Shown piece after piece: positions 37,000-47,669 of a stretch of DNA of 64,000 bases. Positions within the stretch are counted from its first letter, which is position 1. Every line of letters begins with the position of its first letter. A model generated the notes under the pieces. It was not told where the DNA came from, did not search any database, and saw only the letters and a list, made by a program, of their open reading frames with translations. Made by a program: the position numbers and the translations under genes. This stretch comes from Adiantum capillus-veneris. Its lineage: Eukaryota > Streptophyta > Polypodiopsida > Polypodiales > Pteridaceae. Location of the stretch: the NCBI GenBank assembly GCA_014529385.2, contig CM043955.1:147253640-147317639 (forward strand), read 5' to 3'.

Positions 37000-38486
37000 C
37001 TATGGCCTTTGGGTCAGTTGAGCCAATGGAAGCATGTACCCTATCTGGGCAAACACTTTACCACGAAAGCCAGTGCCAAACGCTGTGCATACAAGGGATC
37101 TACGCACTAGGAACACTTGATGCACAGTTTCAGCAATGGTGCTCAAACACAAAAACTTGCTCAAAGCTTTCAACGACCAAGTCATAAAATGGGCTTGGGG
37201 AGTAAATTCAATATGGATAATGGCCACATCTCCAGGGGGGAGTTGTCCTAGGTAATGCGCAAGGGAAGCTTGAGGTCCAAAGCCCGTCCTCTTGCCACTC
37301 TTCCTTGCAGCAAAATCATCAAGCTCCACGATGTCCTTTCATAAACTGATGAAGGTTGAAAAAAAGACAATGAAGGATAAAATAGTAACATGAAAATTAG
37401 GATACAGTTTTACCTCCTGCTCCTTGTCGTCCTCCTCCCTGTTTCCCTTTGCATCCAAGTCAATGCTCCCATGCACTGCAGATACGAGCTTTGGATCATC
37501 AGATGGGAGGTTGCATAATGGCATAGGCATCCTAGTAGCCTCAACCTTGGCTTGCGTGGGTTGGAATTATTCCTCAGCCATGTGCAACTGCTCTGCTGCC
37601 AGGACCTCCGCACATACAATTGCAATAGTGTCAGCAATAGAGTTCCCAACTGGCAAGAGCTTGCTTTCTAGGGCATCTGGCATATTGTCTAAGGGACATT
37701 TGGTGTTGTTGCATAGCACGCTCAAGCATTCATCCATGCGCAGGAAAAATGCTTTCTCCAAATCATGCATAAGCACATACTCCTCCCCATCCACTACCAC
37801 TGAGGAGAAGCGGCTGATTTCTACCTCTGGGATAGCCACATCACTCAGTGGTAGTGGCACTGGAGTGTCACTAGGGCCAACCACAACTATGGATTTCTCA
37901 ACCACTTCATCGAGACCCCTGGGGTACTCGAGCCGGAGTGTCTTTCCTTCTGCTACAAGCTTCATGGGGATAACCTGTTGCTCCTTGGTGTCCTTGATAA
38001 AGGACCCAACCTGAAGGTGTGGTAAGCGGAGCTCCTCCAAATCAGGTTCCTCGCTCACCAAGAAGATAAATGTTGCGATCTGAGAAAGGTACTCCACCCC
38101 CAACTTGCGCTTCTTGAGCGCTCACACCCCTGGGGCTTTCTCGTCAAAGTAATGGCCTGCATCGGTGGCAATTTCTTGGAATCATTGCAGAATGGGCGAT
38201 CACCTTTGTGTATATAGCGCAAAAGGTCTCAAGGCACCCAGATCCATGCATGTGGGGAGATAGATACAGAATATTTTATGATGTGCTCCTCCATGAACGC
38301 AAAAATCTCGGTAAATGCATCCATGTGAAGGAAAATTGTGGCGTCAAGGTCAGGGAGACGAGTAAAAAAGGTGTGGAGGTCCATCTTCCCTTTGTATTTG
38401 GTGTCCTCGAGGAAGAGGATGAAGTGTGACAAAGGGGTAGATGGGGGTGCAAATGCAGAGGCTGTGGAAGCATCCATGTCTAGCAT
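37000..38486 (-). pseudogene. Host-like intron-containing locus of unknown function
   Basis: An ATG at 38,486 lies about 75 bp downstream of a good TATA box and opens MLDMDASTASAFAPPSTPLS, ending at a TGA near 38,229. After a 125-bp gap a long frame follows (VEYLSQIATFIFLVSEEPDL, VLMHDLEKAFFLRMDECLSV), interrupted by an in-frame TGA just before 38,103 and a TAA at 37,567-37,569. It then continues to a donor at 37,413/37,412 (GAG|GTAAAA). A 78-bp intron (37,336-37,413) rejoins in phase 0 to DIVELDDFAARKSGKRTGFG and ends at 37,000. Frame conservation across the intron argues for a real former gene; the stops argue for a pseudogene or for further introns. No family recognised. Confidence 0.5.
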
Positions 38487-38558
38487 GGGGTGTAGATAGA
38501 GAGTGGAGGAGCTCAAGAGTTGCAAAAGTGAAAATAGTGAATGAGTTAGGCGGCCCCT

Positions 38559-38566
38559 CTTTTATA
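38559..38566 (-). promoter_or_regulatory. TATA box of the 37.0-38.5 kb locus
   Basis: The minus strand reads TATAAAAG followed about 30 bp later by a pyrimidine/A-rich start-like region and a CTCC-rich 5' leader, with the first ATG at 38,486. Confidence 0.6.
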
Positions 38567-38973
38567 ATGGACCCGCTTTTAAAGACATTAAAAAAAAGGC
38601 ACTTTCACCAAAAAATGATTTCTCATCTCAATGCAAAAAATTATATTCAAAGACATGATTTGCCGAAGCAAATCATGTTGATTACATCGGGGATCGTTTT
38701 GAAAATTGCAAGAGTTACAAAGTTAAAAGATCGATAGCATAGTTCCATCCATCCCCCAGTCCTCCTCGACCTTCAATTTGTCTTCCATTCTCTTCCCAAT
38801 CTACGGAAATTCATTACAATAAGCATACAATGATCGACAAACCATGATGTATTGAAAATGTGGTGGAAGGATTCTCACTTTGTGACCTTTTAAACAAAAT
38901 TTTGCTTTTCGAATGGCCTCAAAACCCATAATAACCAAATGTTCTCGCACATTACTAAGAGTCCAATGCTTGT

Positions 38974-40062
38974 TCACTTAGACTGCCTCCAAGCATCGTT
39001 GGGCATCTTCACTGCAATGTCAAAGCTTGCAATAGCGCCTTCTACACTCTGTAAGGGAGTCCACACTCCAAGCTTGCACATCCAACGATCATAGTGAAAT
39101 CGTATATACAAGGAGGTGCGGGATTTCAAAAAGCGCATTCCAATACCTGAAGCTCCAACCTTACAACGGTACCGGTCCTCGTTGTGCATGCCCTCCACAA
39201 AACCCAAGTCCTCTTCTAAAAGCCTTCATAATTCCTCGTAATGCACATCTTTACATACAAGCATTGTGGTAGTCTCCACAAATCCAAACTCTTTAAAAAT
39301 GTGCACAAAACAATGAATAGGCAAACACCAACTCAAGCCCACAGACCTAGAAGCTTTAGAGTATTTCAAAGAGTTTTGGACATCTATTATCATCTTTTGC
39401 TTGAAAGATGCTACCGACCACAAATCTGGCACCGGCCACTCCATACTTAATAAGAAAGTTAATTTGATGGGTTCAAGCGTTCCAAACGCTTGTGTAGAAG
39501 TAGGGACAATATAGGAGTGAGAATAGAAGAAAATCCTTCTTTGAACCAGTTTGGTTGGGCAAAGATGTGGGAACATTGTTGCTCCAATATCCACATGTAT
39601 AGCATTGAATGTGCCGGAGAGACTATGTAGTGGCTGCTCCTCCACCAACGTGGATGGAAATATAACTATAAATGCATGACAAATCTTAAGTATGAATCCA
39701 TAATAACATTATACTGTGATTTCACACCTAGCTTTGTATTCTCAAAACATGTACTTACAATGTGTTGGAAATCGAGGTGGTTGTTGCAATTGCATGGTTG
39801 ACATTGAGAAAACATGTTGCACAATGGCTACGGTCCCCTTGTCTTTGCGGTTCTTGAAGCCAAGGAGCTTTCCTTTCCAATGAAGATCCAAGTTTGCATG
39901 ATTCCGCACATGATGAGGGCCAATAGCGGATGGTTGCATGTATACCCAAGCACCTTTGGTGAACTCTTGTGGCACCCACTCATCATCTATACCTCTAGTG
40001 TTGTGGCATGCAAGTGTTGGGACCTCATCCTTTGGCCGCCTTTGCGAAGTAGAGTTGGCCAT
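38974..40062 (-). pseudogene. Host-like two-exon locus of unknown function
   Basis: Exon 1 (40,062-39,759) opens MANSTSQRRPKDEVPTLACH and contains FTKGAWVYMQPSAIGPHHVR and GKLLGFKNRKDKGTVAIVQH. A consensus donor (GTAAGT) and a TTTATAG acceptor define a 93-bp intron (39,666-39,758). Splicing keeps the frame (phase 1) into exon 2 (from 39,665), which reads QRRIFFYSHSYIVPTSTQAF and WPVPDLWSVASFKQK. A stop lies at 39,226-39,228, but the same frame resumes and runs to 38,974 (MRFLKSRTSLYIRFHYDRWM, EGAIASFDIAVKM). The protein is therefore about 248 residues, or about 330 if the stop is a mutation. The upstream region is CT-rich like a 5' leader. No named family; the tail has a faint AP2/ERF-like pattern only. 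Confidence 0.55.
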
Positions 40063-40702
40063 GGTTGAGCAAAGAAAATTAGGAGAAGGAGCAGGACCTT
40101 GCTTGTTGCTACAATGTAGGTGGGATAAAGTGATATGAGAAGGTGGTTAACCCTTGTGACAATGGGAGGAGAAGGTGGATAACCCTTGCTTGGTGTGGCA
40201 ATGGAAGGTGGTAGGGGAGGAGAGAGGAGCTTCCTTGCTGCAGCAATGGAGATGGTGTAGAGAGAGAGAGTGTTGGAGTAGAGGATGAGTGTGATGGTTG
40301 CAACCAAGGAGGGGTTGGAAAAGGGGTTCTAGAGAGAGAAAATAACTTTTTGCCTAAGGACTGCTTTTGGGGGAGCTTTGTATAGTAAAAAAAGATTTTT
40401 CAAAAGTTTTTTTAAAAAATTAAATTTTAGGGTTTTTGGGTGCACGTTTTGACTTTTTGAGGTCAAAAAAATGCTTTTTTGACCATAAAATAGCTTTAGG
40501 GGGGTTTTAAGAAGATAAAATTTGAGTTTTGAAAAATTTTAAATTTTTGGGATTTTTTCAAAACCGGATCAAAAAGGAGGGAAGTTGGACGTTCCATATG
40601 GCCCATCCCCCTCTCCCCCCCCCTCCCAAACCCCACCTTCTCACTAGGTAAGAACCCATTTAAGAAGTGTAAGGCTACTTTGTCCCCCTACATTTTTTAG
40701 GG

Positions 40703-40832
40703 TATAGAGTGTGTCCACCACCCTGTTCTCATTGGCTGGCCTCTAATTAACCTTAATCCCAAAGAGTGTGTATAGAGTGTGTCCACCACCCTCTTCTCAT
40801 TGGCTGGCCTCTAATTAACCTTAATCCCAAAG
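40703..40832. repeat. Two-copy tandem duplication, 68-bp unit
   Basis: Units at 40,703-40,770 and 40,771-40,832 both begin TATAGAGTGTGTCCACCACC and end in ATCCCAAAG, with one or two differences. It is recent and lies just upstream of the Ty3 gag. Confidence 0.9.
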
Positions 40833-40859
40833 GGCCCCTAGAGGGTTCATATTTTTCCT

Positions 40860-43800
40860 AATGTCCAACAGACTAGTTTGAAGGACTCGGAACAGGACCA
40901 ATTGCCAGGAGACTGGGAGTTGAACCAAATAGACGTGTCAAACCAGCTAATTTTCAAAAATGGGTCAGAAAATACAGTGGATCTGGGGATCCATATGACC
41001 GCTTAGCAAGCTTTAAGCAAGTGCTAAGGACAAAACACATATTTGATTTCCATACTCAATTCGAGGAAGTTGGAATGACATTAGAAAGAAAAGCACTGAC
41101 ATGGTTTCAAAACATTCCACCAAGGTCAATCGTGGACTTAAATACATTAGCTCAAGGATTTGTAGCCGCATGTTCCAAAACGGAAATCAAACATAATACG
41201 GTAGCTCAAATCTATAGCTTTAAACAGAAACAAGGTGAGTCTGTTAGGGATTGTGCAACTAGAATGAAACAATACATCACCAGATGCCCATAACTAGAGA
41301 TACATGCAGAAGAAAGACTAGTATCATTATTTCTAGAGGGGCTGCTAAACAAGGAACTTCATGCTATACTGTATAGCAAGAAGCATATGACCCTAGAAGA
41401 GTGTGTGTTAGATGCTATTGACTTAGGAGACAATTGTGATATTTTCAATGAAGAAGATGTCCCTAAGGATAACCAAAGCGAGAAAACAGCATCCACGAAA
41501 CCAGCACAAGTGGGAATTGCCGTTGCAGTACCGCTCACAGCCATAAAAGACATGCTCAAAAGGATGAACGACATGATGAATAATATGCAAAAATCACCTA
41601 TGAGGGGACCAGGGCAAGGGATACCTCAACAAGGATAACTAATCAGGCCGCAGGAATGGTGTGCAATCGAGGGTAAATGGACCAACCGTGAGATCCATGA
41701 GTGTTATTACCGATCGAAGTATGATGGAAATGTTCACTACATGCCTATGAGGCCACAAGGACAACCCATGTACAGATATCAGCCTAATATGGCCCCAGCT
41801 CAAAGACCACTGACGGGTATGGAAAGACCTCAGCCTGTGTTGGGTCAACAACCTCCATATCCTGGACATAATGTAGTACCTGTAAAGTACATGCATTCAG
41901 AGGGAGTCATAGATAAACAAGCACTGGTGCCTGTTACACCCTATGCTGAGCCTAGTTCATCCACAGTAATGGTAGAAGGAGATTGGTATAATTCACATCC
42001 ACCACCAATGGAAGAACATGTGACTTATACTACACCAAAGCTTGCACCGATGTACTATCTAGCTAATCAAGGTTTAGACCTCCGATGGTAAGACCCATGA
42101 TTAAGCCAAGAACTCAAAACTATCACAACTATGGTGCAGATGATCATTGAAAAAATGAATGCCCAGAGCCTGACAAGAACATTAAGCCAATTGAAGCTTT
42201 TTATGTGCAATGTTGCAAAAAGGGAGGACATTTCCCTGAAGATTGTCCAAAAAATCATTTAAACAAGGGTAAAACAGTAGTGAACGTAGTCCAAGTGATA
42301 CCTAGTAGCTCATCTGAGAGTGAACCGATTGTTCCGCTCAAGGTAATCACCAGAGACCAGGCTAAGAAAAAGAAACATAACTCCTCTTATGAGTCTGAGA
42401 ATACTAAAATATCCTCTCAAAAGACCAAAAGAAGCAGAAGCAAAAGGTATGAGATGAGAAAACAGAAACAAAGGGCTAAAATCGAGGAGAAAGCAAAGAA
42501 ACTATGCCCAAAAAAAAGTGAAAGAAACTGGATGCGAAATCAAGAAAACCACCGTGAAATCTGGAGGATCAATTTTGGTAGACAAAATTTTTGAGCCAAT
42601 TAATGCAACCTTGGAAGCTTACCAAGCGGGACTTAAAGCAGGCCAAAACATGGAAAACAAAAGGAAAAACTATCCTTCTCGAGACATGGAAGCAGCTAAG
42701 TTTAAAGCTTATCAAAATTTGGTAAGAATTAGTCAAGAGATGCTGGAAAAACAAAAACCCGAGCTCAAGAGAATGGCAAAACCTGAAGAGCTTGTGGTGG
42801 GAACCAGTAAAGAAAAATCTGAAGTGGTGGTAGAACCTCATCTGGAAACAAAAGAGCCATAACTTATAGTGCCGAATAGCGAAGATGCCTTAGATGGAAT
42901 TCCATTCGTAGAAGAAGACTGGCCACGACACTTACGGGAAAAGTTAGAGAGATTAATGATGGGAGTCTAACTCTGAAGTCGGCTCCTATAGAGGAAGTTT
43001 GGTTAGACAATCTACCTCCTGATATGGACATGGATGTACAATCCTTGTATGGGGATTGCGGTTCTGAAGCTTCATGAATGTCTAAACCATTGACTTTGAA
43101 AACATTACCCTCTTACTTAGGAGATAATGAAGATGAATCCATAGTGTCTAAAACCGCTCAAGTAAAGAGAGTGGAACAGACCCTAGAGGTAGACAACATC
43201 CATTCAATCATGTCTACACCCATTCAATGTAGTCTTACTTTAGGAGAACTATTAAAAATCAGACCATATTTATGAAATGATTTATAGAAAACTCTAGAGA
43301 AGGTGGGGATAATAGGGCTAATTGCAAAAAATTTGGGAAAATTGAAACACGAATTGGATAACAAAGAGATTCGATCTGTTCCAATGAACAAAGTCGAAGA
43401 ATACTACGAAGGGGACGATGGAAACACAACCCTTTCAGTGAGATATAATGATATAGAAACCATGGCAATACTAGATAGTGGGGCAGGCATAGCCATCCCT
43501 ACTCATTTTGCAATCTATGCCTACTCATTTTGCAATGAGGACGGCTATGACATAATTCCCATCCAAATGATCTCAACCCTTCACATTAAAGAATCTCAAC
43601 CCTTCACATTGAAGACAAAATTTTTAAGAATCCAAGGACTTGATGAAAGCTCAACATGCCTTTTTAGACCTCTACTATGATGCAACAGATGAGTTAGAAG
43701 AACATTCGGCTACCTCGGATGATTCGGAGTCAGAAAAAGAACATGTGAGAGTTAAACTACTTATGAAAGGAGGGGAGGAAAAAAAATTTGACTTTCCAAA

Positions 43801-43963
43801 CCAGAAACCAAAAAGACAGAAATGGTATAGAAAAAAAAGAGACACCAGAAACTTGAAAGCTAGACCTATGCCATCAGTCTCCAGTAGAACGCAGTTTTTG
43901 ATGCAGATAGATGCACATGATTGTGTCAAGGACAAAATCACTGGTAGATATCCTTTAAACTAA
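40860..43963 (+). mobile_element. Ty3/gypsy element G: gag, zinc knuckle and protease
   Basis: Retrotrans_gag domain at about 40.95-41.3 kb (ERKALTWFQNIPPRSIVDLN, KQKQGESVRDCATRMKQY). A proline/glutamine-rich linker follows, then a CCHC zinc knuckle at about 42.2 kb (CCKKGGHFPEDC). After that comes a lysine/glutamate-rich linker and a retropepsin region at about 43.08-43.5 kb (LKTLPSYLGDNEDE, EEYYEGDDGNTTLSVRYNDI, MAILDSGAGIAIPT). An acidic/basic segment follows to 43,963. The reverse transcriptase expected next is absent; a minus-strand LTR fragment of another element occupies that place. Fossil with roughly ten breaks. Confidence 0.85.
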
Positions 43964-44029
43964 AAGAAAAAAATATCCAAAACATTGAGAAAAACAAGAA
44001 ACGAATCTTAAGCAAATATTGAGAACTCG

Positions 44030-44922
44030 CGTAAGTCAAAATGCTCGCTAGTTGCTTGGCCTCTAGCACACGACCAGAGCGCAGATTCATGTGCCTTTGG
44101 CACCCTACAAGCATCGGCGAATAACCTCGAAAGTTAACCGCTTACTTTTTTAGGCGTCCGTTTTTACTCGTTTTTTTATGTTTTTAATGTCTTTTAATGA
44201 TTGGTTTTTGGATTAGAGTGTGAGATAGCTCGAAACAAGCATATCGCTTAGGGGGTCGTGGTGTGCTTTACAGCATAGCGTTTGGTTACCCGAAGCTCCG
44301 TTGACTCTCAAATAGGTCAATTTTTACCTACACGTGAGACTAAAATACGTGATTTTAAAGGGGGACTAAGGCCTGAGCCTGAGCATGAGCTTGGACTTGG
44401 GTCTGGGGAATATTCGCGATCTCGGTCGTACCTTTAAATTTTTAAAAGAATATATATATTTTTATTTTTTTTTGGGATAAGGTCGCCGCGGGTGCGCTGT
44501 GCGCGCAAGCACACACACACCTAACCTACCTACTTACATCTAATAGAGCTATTGTTACACACTAACACACTACTACAACAACTCATTAGCTAATAGAACT
44601 ACTTACTGTACTTTACACATAACTAACATTATGGATCTACTACGAGCTTAATGCAGGGCATTTCTCCGGCAACAGTGCCAAAAATGTACGTGTCTGTTGC
44701 ACGTGTCAATGCAACAGACTTGCCGATACACTGTGTGCGAGCCACAAATGGCTCCAAGCACACAACTAGACTAATCTAGCAAGCTCAAGAGAGCAAGGGT
44801 GTGTCACTCACCACCCTACGCTCGCCTTCGTGGAGGATTACTCGCCGCGAAGAGAAGGAGCTACCACCGTGCCGCGCTCAGCCGCCTTGCTGCTGCCGTG
44901 CCATCATCGTAATGCTCGATCG

Positions 44923-45001
<79 letters not shown>

Positions 45002-45237
45002 ACACACACACACACAAGGAGATGAAGTAGAAGAAGATGGATGGAGCAAGAGCACTCTTCAATTGCACCAGTGAGAGAATGAGAGATTTTTAGGTTTAGG
45101 TGACTTTTATATAAACTCGGCCCATTCACACTTGGGCGTCCATACTTAGCCAACTAACCCTTGAATGTTCCTGTTAGAGTGCACCTCTCATCGGCGATCA
45201 CTCTTATCCTTTTCCTATTGGACCGACAAGCCCGGCC
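44030..45237 (-). mobile_element. Nested fragment of the tRNA-Asp Ty3 family: leader, primer site, LTR copy 3
   Basis: LTR at 44,685-45,237 (minus orientation) is homologous to the LTRs at 7,168 and 32,103 but stops short at its right edge, where integrase of element G begins. A slightly decayed tRNA-Asp site lies at 44,663-44,680 and a leader homologous to 6,367-7,145 at about 44,140-44,660. It contains (CT)n at 44,927-44,997. The LTR TATA box (TATAAAAG, minus strand) is near 45,100-45,110. It separates the protease and integrase of the plus-strand element. Confidence 0.85.
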
Positions 45238-47348
45238 CATGACTACTAGAAGTGGACACCAGTGGTTAACAATATCATTGTAGCTACGGACTATTTGACT
45301 AAGTGGGTAGAGGCTAAAGCAACTCAAAAGAATGATGCCAGAACCACAGCCGCATTCTTATATGAGAATGTGTTTACAAGATATAGACTGCCAATAGAAG
45401 TTGTCAGTGATAGGGGAGCTCATTTCCTCAATGAGGTAATTGAGTATCTGCTTAATGAATTTATGGTCATCCATAACAAATCAGCTCCCTATCATCCACA
45501 AGTGAATGGACAAGATAAGCATACGAATAAAATTCTTAGCTCGGTACTGACTAAAATGGTTAGTTCAGGACAGATAGATTGGGAAATAAATCTCCTGCTG
45601 CTTTATGGGCTTATAGAGTTTCATTCAAAATAGCTTTAAATGCTACACCCTTTAACCTTGTTTATAGTCTTGATGCCATACTGCCAATAGAATTTCTATT
45701 GCCGACACTAAGGGTAGCTAAGGATCTTGAGTGGACTGGACATGAACTATCAGGCTTGAAGATGTAGAAAAGGTTGATGATCAAAGGCTGACTGTTGTAG
45801 CTCACATCTATGCACAAAAGGAGAAACAAAAACAGTTTTTTGATTCCCATCTAGTCACAAAAATCTTCAAAAAAGGGGACTTAGTTTTAGTCTATTCCCT
45901 TAAGCAACACATTTTCAAGTTTAAGAAAAAGGAAAAATGACCGTTTATCATTAAAGATGTATCTCCAAGTGGATCAGTTAAGTTGTCCACCCTAGATGGT
46001 GAACCAATGGCTAATTGGATTAGTGGATGCCGTTTAAAGAAGTACAATTTGCTGCTAACCAATGAATTGCTAGAAAAGATGCATGTAGCAAAGCAAAGAA
46101 AGATAAAAGGACAGCAAGTTATTGATGAAGCCCAAGAGGAAGCTCGGCTTCGAGTACTCAAAAGAAAAGCTGCTCAAAAATATCAACAGATACCTTTTCT
46201 TATCAACACTCTGGAACTAGATGACCGACTATGGGAATTACAGAAAGATGCAGTGTCAATGGATGATGAATGATTAGATGGAATGGACCTTCGCATCAAA
46301 GTACAACTTAACAATCATAGCACAAATGCATTGGTTGATACAGGGGCTCGGGTAAATGCAGTTAGTTATTCCACGCACAAGAAAGCAACAAGTCAATCTT
46401 TGACAGCAAGAATATCGACTATTAAAAAATGTAACAAGAACCCAACACCGACATTGGGAGTAGTCAATTTAAATGTGATATTACATGGATGTTCATGCCC
46501 TCATCAGTTTGTATGCTTACCAGATGAACATATGAATGAAACAATGATTCTTGGAATCTCATGGATGCGGACGTACAAGGCAGTACCAGATTGGAATACC
46601 AATCAACTCAAGCTATCACCTAAAGGCGGCAGACAACTCATGATTCCAATTGCACCAATCAAAGAGAAATGGAAAGGATGTTACCAATAGATCAAACACA
46701 GAGCAATCAATCCTCTCCATCCTATAGACAAGCAAATGCTACAAGTAGCATGCAAGGGATCAGGAAAATTTGGGTACTAAAAGCACAGCTTAAGGACAAG
46801 CCGATTCAAATTTGGGTGTCCAAAACATCATCGACTGTACCAAAGATGGTTCCAAGGTTCAAAACACAAAGAGGGGCATCTTTGAGTCGGGAACATACAA
46901 CAAAATGGATTTGGAAGAAAAAGGAGCACTTATCTTCTCCGCCAACTGTAAAACCGATGAAGCAATGGAGAGTTAAGTCTCAAAAGACTCAACCACAACA
47001 GTCTAACCAGAGCAAACCAAGATACCACTGGCGAGTAAAAGCTCGAGAACCATCTTTATTGATATTGACAACTCAGGAAATCAGCGTGCCAAAGCATCTT
47101 GATGGTACAATCAAGCAAAGAGTACACAAGCTACAAGATTTGCTCTTTGGAAGACAGCAAAAAGAAACCTCGACATCAGAAACCCTTTATTTAATTACTC
47201 AAGACCCAACTCTTGCGCAGTATAATGGTTTTAACTGCATTGATCTTCAAAGCATGGTAGCGCCAACCAAGGCTATGCATAGACATGATTTTTCAACCCA
47301 TGCACATAGTCGTCCCGGAGTACGCCATCTAAGAGGGTGAAAGGGAAT
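45238..47348 (+). mobile_element. Ty3/gypsy element G: integrase, then a second retropepsin and an extra ORF
   Basis: Integrase core at about 45.26-45.6 kb (IVATDYLTKWVEAKATQ, EVVSDRGAHFLNEV, PYHPQVNGQ), then the integrase C-terminal region at about 45.95-46.05 kb (KLSTLDGEPMANWISGCRLK). Beyond it a separate frame at about 46.28-46.69 kb has a retropepsin signature (ALVDTGARVNAVSY, then MILGISWMRTYKAVPDW). A basic glutamine-rich ORF of about 220 residues follows (to about 47.34 kb). The element is then interrupted by copia-2. Fossil with several breaks in the integrase part. Confidence 0.8.
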
Positions 47349-47669
47349 TGTAAAGAATGAGAATGCAAGAGAGCTACACAAGACAAGCACAAAGCACACA
47401 GAGATGGAAAGCTTCTTCTGCTTCTCACAGAAAAGAGAGTACAAAATGACTAAGTGCTAAAACTGAAAAGTAGCACATGTGTACATGCGATCACTAAGTG
47501 TGAACTCACTAGAAGCATACTAGGCTGGCACTATAAGTGTAGTCCAGCTGTAGAATCACTGGCAGAGATCCTCCGTGTCGGTCACCTAACGCGCCAGTGA
47601 GTAAATGTCGTAAGCGGCCAAGACCCGTAGTGGATGCCAGCTCAAGATGTAGAGCTCGACATCTCAACA
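47349..47669 (-). repeat. 3' LTR of copia-2
   Basis: Left LTR of the minus-strand copia; flanked inside by a CT-rich tract (the complement of the polypurine tract GAGCTCAAGGGGGAG) and outside by GGAAT. Confidence 0.95.
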
